From NCBI GenBank assembly GCA_963695415.1, contig CAVOGL010000007.1, positions 248,001 to 312,000 on the forward strand: a DNA stretch of 64,000 bases, written 5' to 3'. The position numbers and the translations under genes are program-made. This DNA comes from CAVXWV01 sp963695415. Its GTDB lineage: Bacteria; Chloroflexota; Anaerolineae; Anaerolineales; UBA4823. Below, piece by piece: positions 1 through 9,054 of the stretch. Within the stretch, counting starts at the first letter, position 1. Each line of letters starts with the position of its first letter. The notes below the pieces were generated by a model that saw only the letters and a list, made by a program, of their open reading frames with translations, was not told where the DNA came from and did not search any database.

Positions 1-485
1 CTAATTTCCTGCGCACTGCGATGAATTCGAAATATAAAGCATCGGATCCTGATAGCAAGGGGATTTCGATCCCTGATTTCAGGCGAATGCTCCGAGAGAA
101 GATGGATATGCTGAAAATGGATCACTCTTTCGCCGGACGTTATTTGAATGAAGGTTTTTCGGGCGGAGAGAAGAAACGGGCGGAAGTTTTACAAATGGCT
201 ACACTGAAACCTGAGATCGCTATCATGGACGAAACTGATTCTGGTCTGGATATCGACGCTTTAAGAATCGTGTCGGAAGGCGTAAATACCTTGAAAGGAC
301 CTGAGCTTGGTGTCCTAGTGATCACGCATTACCAACGTATTCTTAACTACATCCAGCCTGATTATGTCCATATTATGATGGGTGGGAAAATTGTAGAGAC
401 AGGAGGTTTTGACCTGGCGCTCCACCTTGAGGAGAACGGGTACGATTGGCTACGTGAGCGCAACGATGCGATGACGGTAAATTAA
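1..485 (+). CDS. sufC: SufC, Fe-S cluster assembly ATPase (5' end cut by window edge)
   Basis: C-terminal part of the SUF ATPase, which works with SufB and SufD to build Fe-S clusters in the cytoplasm. The frame is open from base 3, with residues reading into the first Met visible here, so the true start lies outside the window. Seen: ABC signature FSGGEKKR, Walker B region ending IAIMDETDSGLD, and the H-loop in VITHYQRIL. The ETDSGLD variant is normal for SufC. The sufB start lies 18 bp downstream with a GGAGG ribosome site, so the genes are co-transcribed. Identity is secure from the motifs and neighbours; Walker A is not visible. Confidence 0.95.
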   Translation, partial: NFLRTAMNSKYKASDPDSKGISIPDFRRMLREKMDMLKMDHSFAGRYLNEGFSGGEKKRAEVLQMATLKPEIAIMDETDSGLDIDALRIVSEGVNTLKGPELGVLVITHYQRILNYIQPDYVHIMMGGKIVETGGFDLALHLEENGYDWLRERNDAMTVN

Positions 486-503
486 CGGTATTTTGGAGGA
501 TTA

Positions 504-1907
504 ATGTCAGACGCAACGATTTTAGAAAGTTTGGGTGATTATAAATTTGGCTTCAGTGATCCTGACACCTTTGTGTTTAAATCCCGTAGAGGTTTGGATC
601 GGGAGGTGGTTGAACAGATCTCGGCAATGAAAGAAGAACCAGAATGGATGCTGGAATTCCGCCTGAAGGCACTGGATCATTTTAATTCACGACCGATGCC
701 CACATGGGGTGGAGACCTGAAAGCTCTTGATCTGGACCAGATTTATTTTTACACCCGTCCGGCTGAACAGGAAAGCCGTTCCTGGGATGATGTACCTGAG
801 ACGATTAAGAACACTTTCGAAAAGTTGGGCATCCCTGAAGCGGAGCAAAAATTCTTGGCAGGTGTAGGTGCACAATATGAATCGGAAATGGTTTATCATA
901 GTATTCAGGAGCATCTTGCATCACAAGGCGTGATTTTTAAAAGCATCGAGAGTGGTCTTAAAGAACACGAAGATTTGTTTCGAGAATATTTTGGAAAGGT
1001 TATACCCATCCAGGATAACAAGTTCGCAGCGCTAAACAGTGCGGTTTGGTCGGGAGGTTCATTTGTTTATATTCCCAAAGGTGTTAAGGTGGACCTGCCA
1101 CTGCAGGCGTACTTCAGGGTAAACACACCTGATGCGGGACAGTTTGAACGAACTTTGATCATCGCTGACGAAGGTTCCTGGGCACATTACGTGGAGGGAT
1201 GCACTGCTCCTATCTATACCACCGACTCATTCCACAGCGGTGTCATCGAGATAATTGTCAAGGATAATGCCCGGTTCCGCTACACCACCATCCAGAACTG
1301 GTCGAATAACATGTATAACCTGGTCACGCAACGCTCGATGGTTAATGCTGGCGCAACGATGGAATGGGTGGATGCCAATTTAGGATCCAAATTGACTATG
1401 AAGTATCCGTCCTGTTATCTTGTCGGTGAACGAGCGCACGGTGAAATCCTTTCGCTGGCTTTCGCTTCGAAAGGTCAGCACCAGGATACCGGCGGTAAAG
1501 TGATCCACGTTGCGCCTAACACAAGCAGCAAAATCACTTCTAAATCGATCAGCAAATCCGGAGGAAGGGCTTCGTACCGCGGTCTGCTGAAAGTACACCC
1601 AGGCGCAGCAAATGTGAAATCAAATGTAGTTTGTGACGCGTTGCTTCTCGATTCGATCTCGCGTTCAGACACTTATCCTTATATCGAAATTGATGAGGAC
1701 GATGTAACCATCGGACACGAGGCTTCGGTTTCGAAAGTGGGCGAAGAGCAGCTTTTCTACCTGATGAGCAGGGGTTTAAGCGAGGAAGAAGCTACAACCA
1801 TGGTTGTCTCGGGATTTATCGAGCCCTTGGTCAAGGAACTACCGATGGAATATGCAATCGAAATGAACCGCTTGATACAGCTTCAGATGGAAGGATCCAT
1901 TGGTTGA
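504..1907 (+). CDS. sufB: SufB, Fe-S cluster scaffold subunit
   Basis: 467 aa, the normal length for SufB, the scaffold core of the SufBCD complex on which clusters are assembled. The C-terminal half is the conserved beta-helix core with the stretches YIPKGVKVDLPLQAYFR, MEWVDANLGSK and TYPYIEIDEDDVTIGHEASVSKVGEEQLFYLMSRG (the last given only as its landmarks: TYPYIEID, GHEASVS, FYLMSRG). The ATG follows TTTTGGAGGATTA, a good ribosome site. It sits directly between sufC and sufD, and its stop lies 13 bp before the preferred sufD ATG. Nothing unusual is seen. Confidence 0.96.
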   Translation: MSDATILESLGDYKFGFSDPDTFVFKSRRGLDREVVEQISAMKEEPEWMLEFRLKALDHFNSRPMPTWGGDLKALDLDQIYFYTRPAEQESRSWDDVPETIKNTFEKLGIPEAEQKFLAGVGAQYESEMVYHSIQEHLASQGVIFKSIESGLKEHEDLFREYFGKVIPIQDNKFAALNSAVWSGGSFVYIPKGVKVDLPLQAYFRVNTPDAGQFERTLIIADEGSWAHYVEGCTAPIYTTDSFHSGVIEIIVKDNARFRYTTIQNWSNNMYNLVTQRSMVNAGATMEWVDANLGSKLTMKYPSCYLVGERAHGEILSLAFASKGQHQDTGGKVIHVAPNTSSKITSKSISKSGGRASYRGLLKVHPGAANVKSNVVCDALLLDSISRSDTYPYIEIDEDDVTIGHEASVSKVGEEQLFYLMSRGLSEEEATTMVVSGFIEPLVKELPMEYAIEMNRLIQLQMEGSIG

Positions 1908-1920
1908 TGAGGGGAATACT

Positions 1921-3276
1921 ATGACGCAGCGAAAAGTGATTACTCGAACCAGAACTACTGGCTCCAGGGAAGCCAGCCGCGAGGCTTTCGTTCGTGAGAT
2001 GGTGCCTGTGTTGCATGAAAATGGGAACGTGTCTGAGGTGGTCAAGGCTTTTAGCCTGGATGCCTGGGAGATTTATAAGACTACATCTATGCCGACCAAA
2101 AGCGATGAAGCCTGGCGCAGGACAGATCTGAAAGGTCTTCGTATGGATTCATTCCACATCCCTACCGAAGATGAAGCCTCAAGCCTTGAACAACCCCCGA
2201 ACTCGATCCTCGAACCTATGGTGGGTGAGGAGCATGGTGGTCAGGTAGTTCTTTCACCCCAAGGTTCTCAAGTTTGGTTGGAGCATGAACTTGCTGAGAA
2301 AGGAGTTATTTTCACGGATCTAACCACTGCCCGAAGAGAAAATTCAGAAGTGTTGGAAAAAGTTCTTGGGAAAGTGGTCAAACCTGCTGAGGGGAAATTT
2401 GCTGCCCTGGCAGCTGCACTTTCTTCGAAGGGGATACTTGTGTATGTGCCAAAGGGATTGCAGGTTGAGAAACCTCTTCACAGTCTTCTTTGGGGACCTG
2501 GTGACGGGTTAGCGTATTTTTCACACATCCTGGTTTTTGTCGATAATGGCGCTTCATTGACATATATGCATGAATCTGCTTCCCATACAGTGGAAGGAGG
2601 GCAGGGGCTCCATTCAGGAATCGTCGAGGTGATTCTGGGAGAAAATGCCAATTTGCGCTTCGTCGAACTTCAGTCTTGGGGCGAACACGTGTGGAATTTC
2701 ACTCACGAGAGAGCCATCGTTTCGCGTGATGCAAACTTTGATTGGATTTTTGGAGCCATAGGAAGTCGATTGACAAAGAATTTTTCGGAGATCGATTTGA
2801 CCGGTCAAGGCGCCGTGGGCAAGATGTCCGGTTTTTATTTTACCGAAGGCAACCAGCACCTCGATCATGATACCCAGCAAAACCATTATGCACCTAACAC
2901 AACGAGTGACTTGTTGTTCAAGGGAGCATTGAAAGATAACAGCCGTTCTGTCTGGCAAGGCATGATCTATGTTGCGCCAGGAGCCCAAAAAACGGATGGT
3001 TATCAGGCAAACCGGAACCTCGTGCTCAGCTCAAAGGCGAGAGCAGATTCGATCCCGGGTTTGGAAATCCTGGCTGACGATGTCCGCTGTACACACGGGG
3101 CAACGGTTGGTAAAATTGATCCCGACCAGGTTTTTTACCTTAGATCCAGAGGTATCCCAATTGAAGAATCCGAACGGCTTATTGTTGAAGGATTCTTCGA
3201 TCCCATTATGCAGAGAATCCCATTTGAGGGAGTCAGATCCAGATTTCAACACGCGATATCTGAAAAATTAGGTTAG
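1921..3276 (+). CDS. sufD: SufD, Fe-S cluster assembly subunit
   Basis: About 451 aa from the ATG at 1921. The frame stays open to a TTG at 1900 inside the end of sufB, but ATG 1921 has GAGGGG at 1909-1914 and is preferred. SufD pairs with SufB in the SufBC2D scaffold. Seen: the SufBD core with YVPKGLQVEKPLHSL, TDGYQANRNLVLS, ADDVRCTHGATVGKID and FYLRSRGIP, the GATVG/GH-type region carrying the conserved His. The N-terminal third is SufD-specific (SDEAWRRTDLKGL, typical of SufD). Cotranscribed with sufB. Confident as SufD rather than a second SufB because of the N-terminal WRRTDL motif and the gene order. Confidence 0.94.
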   Translation: MTQRKVITRTRTTGSREASREAFVREMVPVLHENGNVSEVVKAFSLDAWEIYKTTSMPTKSDEAWRRTDLKGLRMDSFHIPTEDEASSLEQPPNSILEPMVGEEHGGQVVLSPQGSQVWLEHELAEKGVIFTDLTTARRENSEVLEKVLGKVVKPAEGKFAALAAALSSKGILVYVPKGLQVEKPLHSLLWGPGDGLAYFSHILVFVDNGASLTYMHESASHTVEGGQGLHSGIVEVILGENANLRFVELQSWGEHVWNFTHERAIVSRDANFDWIFGAIGSRLTKNFSEIDLTGQGAVGKMSGFYFTEGNQHLDHDTQQNHYAPNTTSDLLFKGALKDNSRSVWQGMIYVAPGAQKTDGYQANRNLVLSSKARADSIPGLEILADDVRCTHGATVGKIDPDQVFYLRSRGIPIEESERLIVEGFFDPIMQRIPFEGVRSRFQHAISEKLG

Positions 3277-3346
3277 CACATCCCTAAAAAGAGCCTATAT
3301 TGTTAAGTAAATTCAAACTTTTTTACAGAATAAAAAGGAGGTAGAA

Positions 3347-3709
3347 GTGTCATCCCTATACTTTACTTCTGCTCCAGACCAGGATGAAAAATTCCAGGTG
3401 GGGGACCGAATAGAAGTTTTTTGTGATCACGAGATCGAAGGCGAACGTATTCGAGATTGGTTGGAAGGTACGGTAGTACAGGTTGATCCAAAGATGCTGG
3501 CGATCCAATTCAAAGATAAGGTATATCTGACAGACGGATGGATGGTGCCTGATCACGTATTGTGGTGCCCGAAGGAATCGAACAATATCCGTCATGTGAT
3601 GAAAAGGCGTCGCAGAACCAGACCTCGCCCTATCCGCTCTGGGGTGCGCCCTGACTCGACAAAAAAGAAAGAAAGTAGCCAGGTTGATGAATTTGATGAC
3701 GAGGAATAG
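3347..3709 (+). CDS. Unknown basic-tailed protein within the suf operon
   Basis: 120 aa, starting at GTG 3347 behind a strong AAGGAGG site; a 70-bp gap separates it from sufD and 8 bp separate it from sufS. I do not recognise a named family. Residues 15-75 look like a small beta-barrel domain (VGDRIEVFCDHEIEG, GTVVQVDPKMLAIQF, DGWMVPDHVLWCP), perhaps SH3/Tudor-like. This is followed by a strongly basic stretch (KRRRRTRPRPIR) and an acidic C-terminus (DEFDDEE). The basic tail suggests nucleic-acid contact. Position inside the suf operon is the only functional clue; it could be a regulator or an unrelated passenger. Function unassigned. Confidence 0.75.
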   Translation: MSSLYFTSAPDQDEKFQVGDRIEVFCDHEIEGERIRDWLEGTVVQVDPKMLAIQFKDKVYLTDGWMVPDHVLWCPKESNNIRHVMKRRRRTRPRPIRSGVRPDSTKKKESSQVDEFDDEE

Positions 3710-3717
3710 GCTAAAGG

Positions 3718-4971
3718 ATGGATAGATCGAGCTCAATCACTTATCCTTTCGAAATTGCCCAGATCAAAGCAGAATTTCCCATATTCGAGCGAACCAACCC
3801 ATCCGGGCATTCGCTCATTTATCTTGATTCGACCGCTACAAGCCAGAAGCCGTCAGTAGTGATTGAGGCGATGAATCAATATTACCGGCGCTCGAATGCC
3901 AACATCCACCGTGGCATCCACATGCTTGCAGAAGAAGCGACCGCGCTTTATGAAGGAGCCCGGGAGAAAATATCCGTTTTTATTAATTCACCCTCTCCAA
4001 GACAGGTGATTTATACGCGTAATGCTACGGAAGCCATAAACCTGGTAGTTTACACTTGGGGAAGAGCGAACCTCCGTCCTGGAGATGTGGTTGTCCTGAC
4101 TGAGATGGAGCACCATTCCAACCTTGTTCCCTGGCAAATCCTGGCTTCGGAGCGGAACCTGCAGCTAGAATTCATTCCTGTAACCCGTGAGGGGTTATTG
4201 GATCTTGATGGATACATTGAACTGCTCAAATTGGAACCCAAGGTGGTTTCTTTCACTCAAATGTCCAATGTTTTGGGCACGATAAACCCTGCAAAAGAAA
4301 TCATCGCTCTCGCACACCGTTATGGAGCGATCACGTTGGTTGACGGTGCCCAATCCGTGCCTCATTTATGCGTGGATGTCCAGGATTTGGATGCTGATTT
4401 TCTGGTATTTTCTGCACATAAAATGTGTGGTCCGACTGGGATAGGGGCTCTGTATGGAAAGAAGGACTTGCTCAATGCCATGCCTCCGTTTATGGGCGGT
4501 GGAGATATGATAAAAAGGGTTGGTCTGCGCTCATTTACTCCGAATGAGCTCCCTCATAAATTCGAAGCCGGAACACCGGCAATTGCCGAAGCTGTTGGGT
4601 TTGGCACAGCAGTGGAATACTTGCAGGGAATTGGGATGGAAGCGATCGCCAACCACGAGTACAATATCATCAGCTATGCTCTGGAACGTTTGGAGGAAAT
4701 CCCAGGGGTCAGTGTGTTTGGACCCTCAGCAGACAAAAAAGGGGCAGTGGCAGCCTTCACCCTGGATAACACTCACCCGCACGATATCGCCCAGGTTTTG
4801 GACCTGGACGGGATAGCGATTCGCGCTGGACATCATTGTGCAATGCCGCTTCACGAGAAGTTTGGTATCAATGCAACCGCCAGAGCCAGTTTTTATTTAT
4901 ATAATACTAAACAAGACGTGGACAGGCTGGCAGAAGGAATTTATAAAGTTAAGGAAATGTTTGGAATATAA
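3718..4971 (+). CDS. sufS: SufS, cysteine desulfurase (group II)
   Basis: 417 aa PLP enzyme that takes sulfur from L-cysteine as a persulfide for Fe-S assembly. Seen: internal aldimine lysine in FSAHKMCGPTGIGALYG, the PLP-contact stretch TEMEHHSNLVPWQ, and the active-site cysteine in the group II motif RAGHHCAMPLH near residue 375. Length and motifs match SufS. It lies directly before sufU (2-bp gap), its expected sulfur acceptor in organisms lacking SufE. The start ATG at 3718 follows AAAGG. A second desulfurase of the IscS/NifS type is encoded at 59877-61067, so the two probably serve different sulfur sinks. Confidence 0.96.
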   Translation: MDRSSSITYPFEIAQIKAEFPIFERTNPSGHSLIYLDSTATSQKPSVVIEAMNQYYRRSNANIHRGIHMLAEEATALYEGAREKISVFINSPSPRQVIYTRNATEAINLVVYTWGRANLRPGDVVVLTEMEHHSNLVPWQILASERNLQLEFIPVTREGLLDLDGYIELLKLEPKVVSFTQMSNVLGTINPAKEIIALAHRYGAITLVDGAQSVPHLCVDVQDLDADFLVFSAHKMCGPTGIGALYGKKDLLNAMPPFMGGGDMIKRVGLRSFTPNELPHKFEAGTPAIAEAVGFGTAVEYLQGIGMEAIANHEYNIISYALERLEEIPGVSVFGPSADKKGAVAAFTLDNTHPHDIAQVLDLDGIAIRAGHHCAMPLHEKFGINATARASFYLYNTKQDVDRLAEGIYKVKEMFGI

Positions 4972-4973
4972 GT

Positions 4974-5369
4974 ATGAGTGACCTTTATCGTGAGTTAATT
5001 ATCGACCGTTATAAAAACCCGTTGTACAAGGGGCAGTTAGAGCCAAATGATATCACGTTCGAGGACGATAATCCTTTATGTGGTGACCATATCCGCATCG
5101 ACCTGCGAATCAATGGAGATAACCGCGTCACAGAAGTGGCTTTCGACGGGCATGGCTGCGCCATCTCGCAGGCATCTGCGGATTTATTGGTTGAATCCTT
5201 GATTGGTCAGTCGATTGAAGACGTGAAATTGATCTCGAAAGATGATTTATTGGACATGTTAGGTTTACAGTTAGGTCCCGTACGCTTGAAATGTGCTCTT
5301 CTTTCTCTGAAAGTACTCAAAGCCGGGGTGTATGGTCTTGGGGAAGCCAGCGATGACTTGGTGGAATAA
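4974..5369 (+). CDS. sufU: SufU, zinc-dependent sulfurtransferase
   Basis: 131 aa, IscU-like fold. SufU accepts persulfide sulfur from SufS and passes it to SufBCD. The three conserved cysteines are present in NPLCGDHI, GHGCAISQASADLL and VRLKCALLSLKVL, with Asp in CGD, and the spacing fits SufU. The partner desulfurase is immediately upstream (2-bp gap). The stop codon TAA shares its last base with the ATG of the Rieske gene, implying translational coupling. Confidence 0.95.
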   Translation: MSDLYRELIIDRYKNPLYKGQLEPNDITFEDDNPLCGDHIRIDLRINGDNRVTEVAFDGHGCAISQASADLLVESLIGQSIEDVKLISKDDLLDMLGLQLGPVRLKCALLSLKVLKAGVYGLGEASDDLVE

Positions 5370-5719
5370 TGCAGCCTCAAGATATTAATTCCTTAGATTT
5401 TGAGTACATTCAAGTATGTGAAATCAGCGAGCTTGGAAACGGCGAGCGATTGTTCGTCGAGATCGATGGTGAGGGGATCGTCGTATTCAACATCGCCGGC
5501 GAATTTTTTGCTGTTGGTGATGTCTGTTCACATGATTACGGACCATTGGGAGATGGAAATCTTGACGGTTATGAAGTTCAGTGCCCCAGGCATGGGGCTG
5601 GATTTGATGTGCGTGATGGAAAAGTTATTTCCATGCCAGCTGTTGTCGATATCCCTGCCTATCCTACCCGCGTCAAGGATGGTCGGGTTGAGGTGGGTTT
5701 GCCCGTTATCGACGGTTAG
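5369..5719 (+). CDS. Rieske [2Fe-2S] ferredoxin, last gene of suf operon
   Basis: 116 aa soluble Rieske protein. The two cluster boxes are CSHDYG (CxH) and CPRHGA (CxxH), about 17 residues apart, in a NirD/biphenyl-dioxygenase-ferredoxin-like fold with no membrane anchor. It is the end of the suf operon (1-bp overlap with sufU). Rieske ferredoxins are known in suf operons of some other phyla, where they may supply electrons for cluster assembly; the role here is inferred from context. Its 3' end overlaps the convergent methyltransferase gene by 14 bp. Confidence 0.9.
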   Translation: MQPQDINSLDFEYIQVCEISELGNGERLFVEIDGEGIVVFNIAGEFFAVGDVCSHDYGPLGDGNLDGYEVQCPRHGAGFDVRDGKVISMPAVVDIPAYPTRVKDGRVEVGLPVIDG

Positions 5720-6491
5720 TATTTCTTTCTTGTGTAACCTGACCCATTGCGAAAAATGTAGGCACAAACCAGATCCTGTTTGCATTACCTGGTGAAATCC
5801 GTAAGGAAGAAATTAGGTCAGCGAGTGAGTCAGGCGGGAGTAAATTGCGGATATCATCATCAAGCACTGCCCATTCCATTTCGATATCATCCATTTGATC
5901 CTGCGAATTCCACTCAGCCCCCATGATCCCGGCTTCGATTTTCTCGAGTCCGGCATCGGACAGTAAACTCCTGATCTTTCTACCCATAAAAGGGTCCGCT
6001 CCCTGGTTTTTCAACGCTTGAACCTGCAGGTCACCCAGAATCATGTAGGGCTCTGGATGATCTATGCGTCCTCCGTAATCGGGTTCGGCGAACAGCAGCA
6101 CAAACCCTCCTGGTCGTGTGACACGAACCATCTCTTGTACACATTTTTTGGCATCTTTAACCCAAAGAAGAAGGTAATGACAAAAGGTGATGTCAAAGTT
6201 GCTGTCATTAAATGGCAGGCAGTGCGCATCACCAACGGAATACGACGCAGAGCCAAAATGGTTCATTGCCTGGATTATGTGACCAGGATCAATGTCAATT
6301 CCAAACATCTGGAACTGTGAGGATATATGTGATGAACCACCTGCAAAGTCACTGAGCACAGCTCCAGTCCCGCAGCCGACTTCCAGCACTATTTCTCCCC
6401 CGGACGGCGCTGCTTTATCGATCAGATAAGCACGCAGCTGGCGAGTCCATGAAGCTTGCTGTAGGAAACGGTGGTGCCAGTTAACCGGCAT
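5706..6491 (-). CDS. Class I SAM-dependent methyltransferase, end of radical SAM operon
   Basis: 261 aa. Rossmann methyltransferase: motif I EVGCGTGAVL near residue 38, followed by GIDIDPGHI, DAHCLPFNDSNFDITFCHYLLLW (motifs II-IV region) and RVTRPGGFVLLF. It resembles UbiE/Methyltransf_11 enzymes acting on small molecules or peptides; the substrate cannot be read. It starts 8 bp after the degenerate radical SAM gene on the same strand, so it is the last gene of the 11140-5706 operon and may add a methyl group in the same pathway. That link is inference from spacing only. Its 3' end overlaps the Rieske gene. Confidence 0.85.
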   Translation of the reverse strand: MPVNWHHRFLQQASWTRQLRAYLIDKAAPSGGEIVLEVGCGTGAVLSDFAGGSSHISSQFQMFGIDIDPGHIIQAMNHFGSASYSVGDAHCLPFNDSNFDITFCHYLLLWVKDAKKCVQEMVRVTRPGGFVLLFAEPDYGGRIDHPEPYMILGDLQVQALKNQGADPFMGRKIRSLLSDAGLEKIEAGIMGAEWNSQDQMDDIEMEWAVLDDDIRNLLPPDSLADLISSLRISPGNANRIWFVPTFFAMGQVTQERNTNRR

Positions 6492-6499
6492 AAAAAACT

Positions 6500-7654
6500 T
6501 CAGGCTTTAACTTGCGATTCCCAAATCCTATCCCAGGGATCTTTCAGCATATTGCCAACGACATTTTCGTCATGCTGTTCATTACACACATCACCATCAG
6601 GCTCCACATACATCCATGCACGGCTAGATTCTTTAGGTAGTGGTGTGATGGCCTCGAAGGCGACCGGATGCAGATTCGAATATGGCACTGCCAGATTCCA
6701 GACCAACTCTAAACCCAGCTCTGCAATTAGGTGGTGCAGCTCGATCAAAGCTTCTTTTTGATCGGCTGAATTTGTGCTGATCGACACTGCCTTAACTCCC
6801 GTACGGTAGAATTCAAGGATCAGGTTTTTAATTTCGTCATAGTTGTCGCTTAAAAGTGTCAGGTGTACAGCAACGAAGATATCCGCCTGTAATAATTTTG
6901 CCAAAGAAGCCTTACTTTCAAGGATTTCGGGTCGGTAAACCATGAGAACATAATCTAGCCCGGTCATGAGGATTTGATTGAGGTATTCATCATCGGTGAA
7001 GCGAAGTCCATCAGTCACCAGACCCGTTATCTGCCCGTTCTTCTCCGCCTGGAGCAGTAAGATTGGGAGATCATCCCGGAGGGTTGGTTCACCACCGGTG
7101 AATGCCAGGTGAGGGATTCCGGCTTCCCAGGCTTTATCAATCACCTGGATCCATTCTTCTGTGTTTAACTCCTCAGAGACACGATCGACAGGGGCATTCT
7201 CTTGAGAGTCAAATTCAGGCAACTCATAAGTTACAGCCATATCAAGACGGTAAGGGGCGCTGATGGGTCCGGTGAAAGGTTTTCTGCGGTCAAAGTTCAG
7301 GTAGGAGATCGGGTCAAGGTCTGGTGTTTCGAGCAGAATTTGAATACGATCGATGAAATCCTGGTAATCATCGATTGCCTGGTTCCGGTTGACTGCATAG
7401 CGTTTTTTAATTTCATTAGCGGCAGTCTCAGGAGAGTTGTTTTTTAATAAATGATATGCGTATTCGACCGCTGTCTGATTCAGGTGTAAGATCATTGAAC
7501 CATTGACGATTAAAATACCGCTGCCATCCACCTCAATGCGTAAATGCAGGCGATAATTTCGCGGATCGTCTGCTGGTGAAGTGTATTCGTAATTACCGGA
7601 TCGGATTGGGGTTATCGGTGAGAATAGGTTAGAAATTTTTTCTTTCAGGCTCAT
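6500..7654 (-). CDS. Degenerate radical SAM protein lacking the CxxxCxxC motif
   Basis: 384 aa paralogue of the next upstream gene (7668-9017). The two align along their length: shared N-terminal PqqD-like region (RLHLRIEVDGSGILIVN, HLNQTAVEYAYHLL), shared IPHLAFTGGEPTLRDDLP and shared NGQITGL. Where the active copy has CNNDCSHC, this one reads ELPEFDSQEN, so all three cluster cysteines are gone. The SPASM end stops after GDVCNEQHDENVVGNMLKD and also lacks the cysteine pairs. It cannot bind the radical SAM [4Fe-4S] cluster in the usual way. It is intact and tightly spaced (13 bp before, 8 bp after), so it is probably retained as a binding or scaffold subunit rather than decaying. Start ATG follows GGAAGAG. 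Confidence 0.88.
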   Translation of the reverse strand: MSLKEKISNLFSPITPIRSGNYEYTSPADDPRNYRLHLRIEVDGSGILIVNGSMILHLNQTAVEYAYHLLKNNSPETAANEIKKRYAVNRNQAIDDYQDFIDRIQILLETPDLDPISYLNFDRRKPFTGPISAPYRLDMAVTYELPEFDSQENAPVDRVSEELNTEEWIQVIDKAWEAGIPHLAFTGGEPTLRDDLPILLLQAEKNGQITGLVTDGLRFTDDEYLNQILMTGLDYVLMVYRPEILESKASLAKLLQADIFVAVHLTLLSDNYDEIKNLILEFYRTGVKAVSISTNSADQKEALIELHHLIAELGLELVWNLAVPYSNLHPVAFEAITPLPKESSRAWMYVEPDGDVCNEQHDENVVGNMLKDPWDRIWESQVKA

Positions 7655-7667
7655 TTCTCTTCCTTGC

Positions 7668-9017
7668 TTAGGAATTTAAAAACTGCAGAGGGCAGCCTCC
7701 GCCGCATTCTTGAACCAGAACACAACCCGAACACTTGGCAGGCAGCTCCCGCCTCTCTCTAAGGGTCAGGCTCAATGGGTGTTTCCATATCTGGTCCCAA
7801 TCATCCTTTAAGATGTTGCCCACAGGTTGGTAAAAAGACTGGCAAGGAAGCACATCACCATTGGGTTCCACGCACATATTATACAGTGCTGCTGTGCAAC
7901 CTTTTATTCCCAGTTGAAGCTGCATCGGGTCGAAATTACAGTATTGGGTGGGGGTGTACCAGATAAGCTTCTGGTTATAATTATCTGTTAGTTTTCGGGC
8001 TACATCGAGCAGGCTGACAAGCTCGGATTCATCCAGCCCGGTGCCAACTGTAGCCCCGTGACCAGAAAAAATCAATGCATTGAGTCCTATTGTAGGAACT
8101 CCCAATGATGCAAGAAAATGTAGTGTGCCTTCCAGATGAGGGCTGTTTTCCTGCAGGAGGGTGGTGTTCGTCATCACATACAATGGTGTGTCCAGAACAT
8201 TTCGCAAACCTTCCAGCGACTGTTTTAATGCCCCAGGAGCTTTAACCATGTAATCATGGATCTCAGGGATGTGAGACTCGATGGTTATTTGTACGTGATC
8301 CAATCCGGCATCAACCAGAGCATCGATGAACTTCCTGTCTCGCAGCCTGCGAGCGTTAGTGTTCAACCCGGTGATCTGCCCATTTTTCTCGGCATAGGTG
8401 ATCAATTCGGGTAAATCATTGCGCAAGGTTGGCTCACCACCTGTAAAAACCACATGCGGGATACCGATTTCCCAGGTTTTATCGAGGATCGATTTCCACG
8501 TGTCCGTGTCAATCTCCGGGAATTGGCGTGAACGGGCATTGTAACAATGGCTGCAGTCATTGTTGCAGCGGTAAGTGAGTGCCAAATCCATTCGATAAGG
8601 GGCGGATGGCATGGTGGAGAAGGGGGGGAGGATGTCAAGGTCAAGTGTGTGGATAGGACACATACCATCGGGTTTAACAAGCTCATCAATTTGACCGAAT
8701 AACTGCGTGTAGTCATTGTAAACCTGGCTGGTTGATACCTGGTACCTGCTTTGAACTGCCTGGATGATCTTTTTGGGTGTGACATCATCGAGGATGAGTT
8801 TGGACATGAATGCGGCAGTCGGGTTGAGATGTATTACCCGATTTGCATTAACCAGTAGTAAGCCGCTGCCATCTGGATCGATGCGTAAGTGGATGCGGCT
8901 GCGCCCAAATTCATTCTGCCGTTCGTAATGATATAGACCTGGAGCAGCAGGTGAGGATGGACGTATTGAGTCCCAAAACTTGTTTAAGGGTGAGAGGATC
9001 TTTATGTCGGGTATCAT
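7668..9017 (-). CDS. Radical SAM/SPASM protein with PqqD-like N-terminus (peptide or protein modifying)
   Basis: 449 aa. N-terminal about 110 residues are PqqD/RRE-like (IRIHLRIDPDGSGLLLVN-type beta strands, then HLNPTAAFMSKLILDD and a helical part). Next is a radical SAM core with CNNDCSHC near residue 150, FTGGEPTLRNDLPELI and the NTNARR and TIESH strands. The C-terminal SPASM region has CVEPNGDVLPC, then CSGCVLVQECGGGC, binding auxiliary clusters. This architecture is typical of enzymes that modify a ribosomally made peptide. The neighbour 37 bp upstream encodes a protein ending in a Cys-Ala repeat, the likely substrate. Alternative: a heme- or PQQ-pathway paralogue, but no such genes are near. 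Confidence 0.93.
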   Translation of the reverse strand: MIPDIKILSPLNKFWDSIRPSSPAAPGLYHYERQNEFGRSRIHLRIDPDGSGLLLVNANRVIHLNPTAAFMSKLILDDVTPKKIIQAVQSRYQVSTSQVYNDYTQLFGQIDELVKPDGMCPIHTLDLDILPPFSTMPSAPYRMDLALTYRCNNDCSHCYNARSRQFPEIDTDTWKSILDKTWEIGIPHVVFTGGEPTLRNDLPELITYAEKNGQITGLNTNARRLRDRKFIDALVDAGLDHVQITIESHIPEIHDYMVKAPGALKQSLEGLRNVLDTPLYVMTNTTLLQENSPHLEGTLHFLASLGVPTIGLNALIFSGHGATVGTGLDESELVSLLDVARKLTDNYNQKLIWYTPTQYCNFDPMQLQLGIKGCTAALYNMCVEPNGDVLPCQSFYQPVGNILKDDWDQIWKHPLSLTLRERRELPAKCSGCVLVQECGGGCPLQFLNS

Positions 9018-9054
9018 GAGTACCTATAAATTATTACCAATAATATCACCTGGT

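Noticed and set aside
1900..1920. Upstream TTG start for sufD overlapping sufB
   Set aside because: ATG 1921 has GAGGGG at the right distance; the TTG has none.
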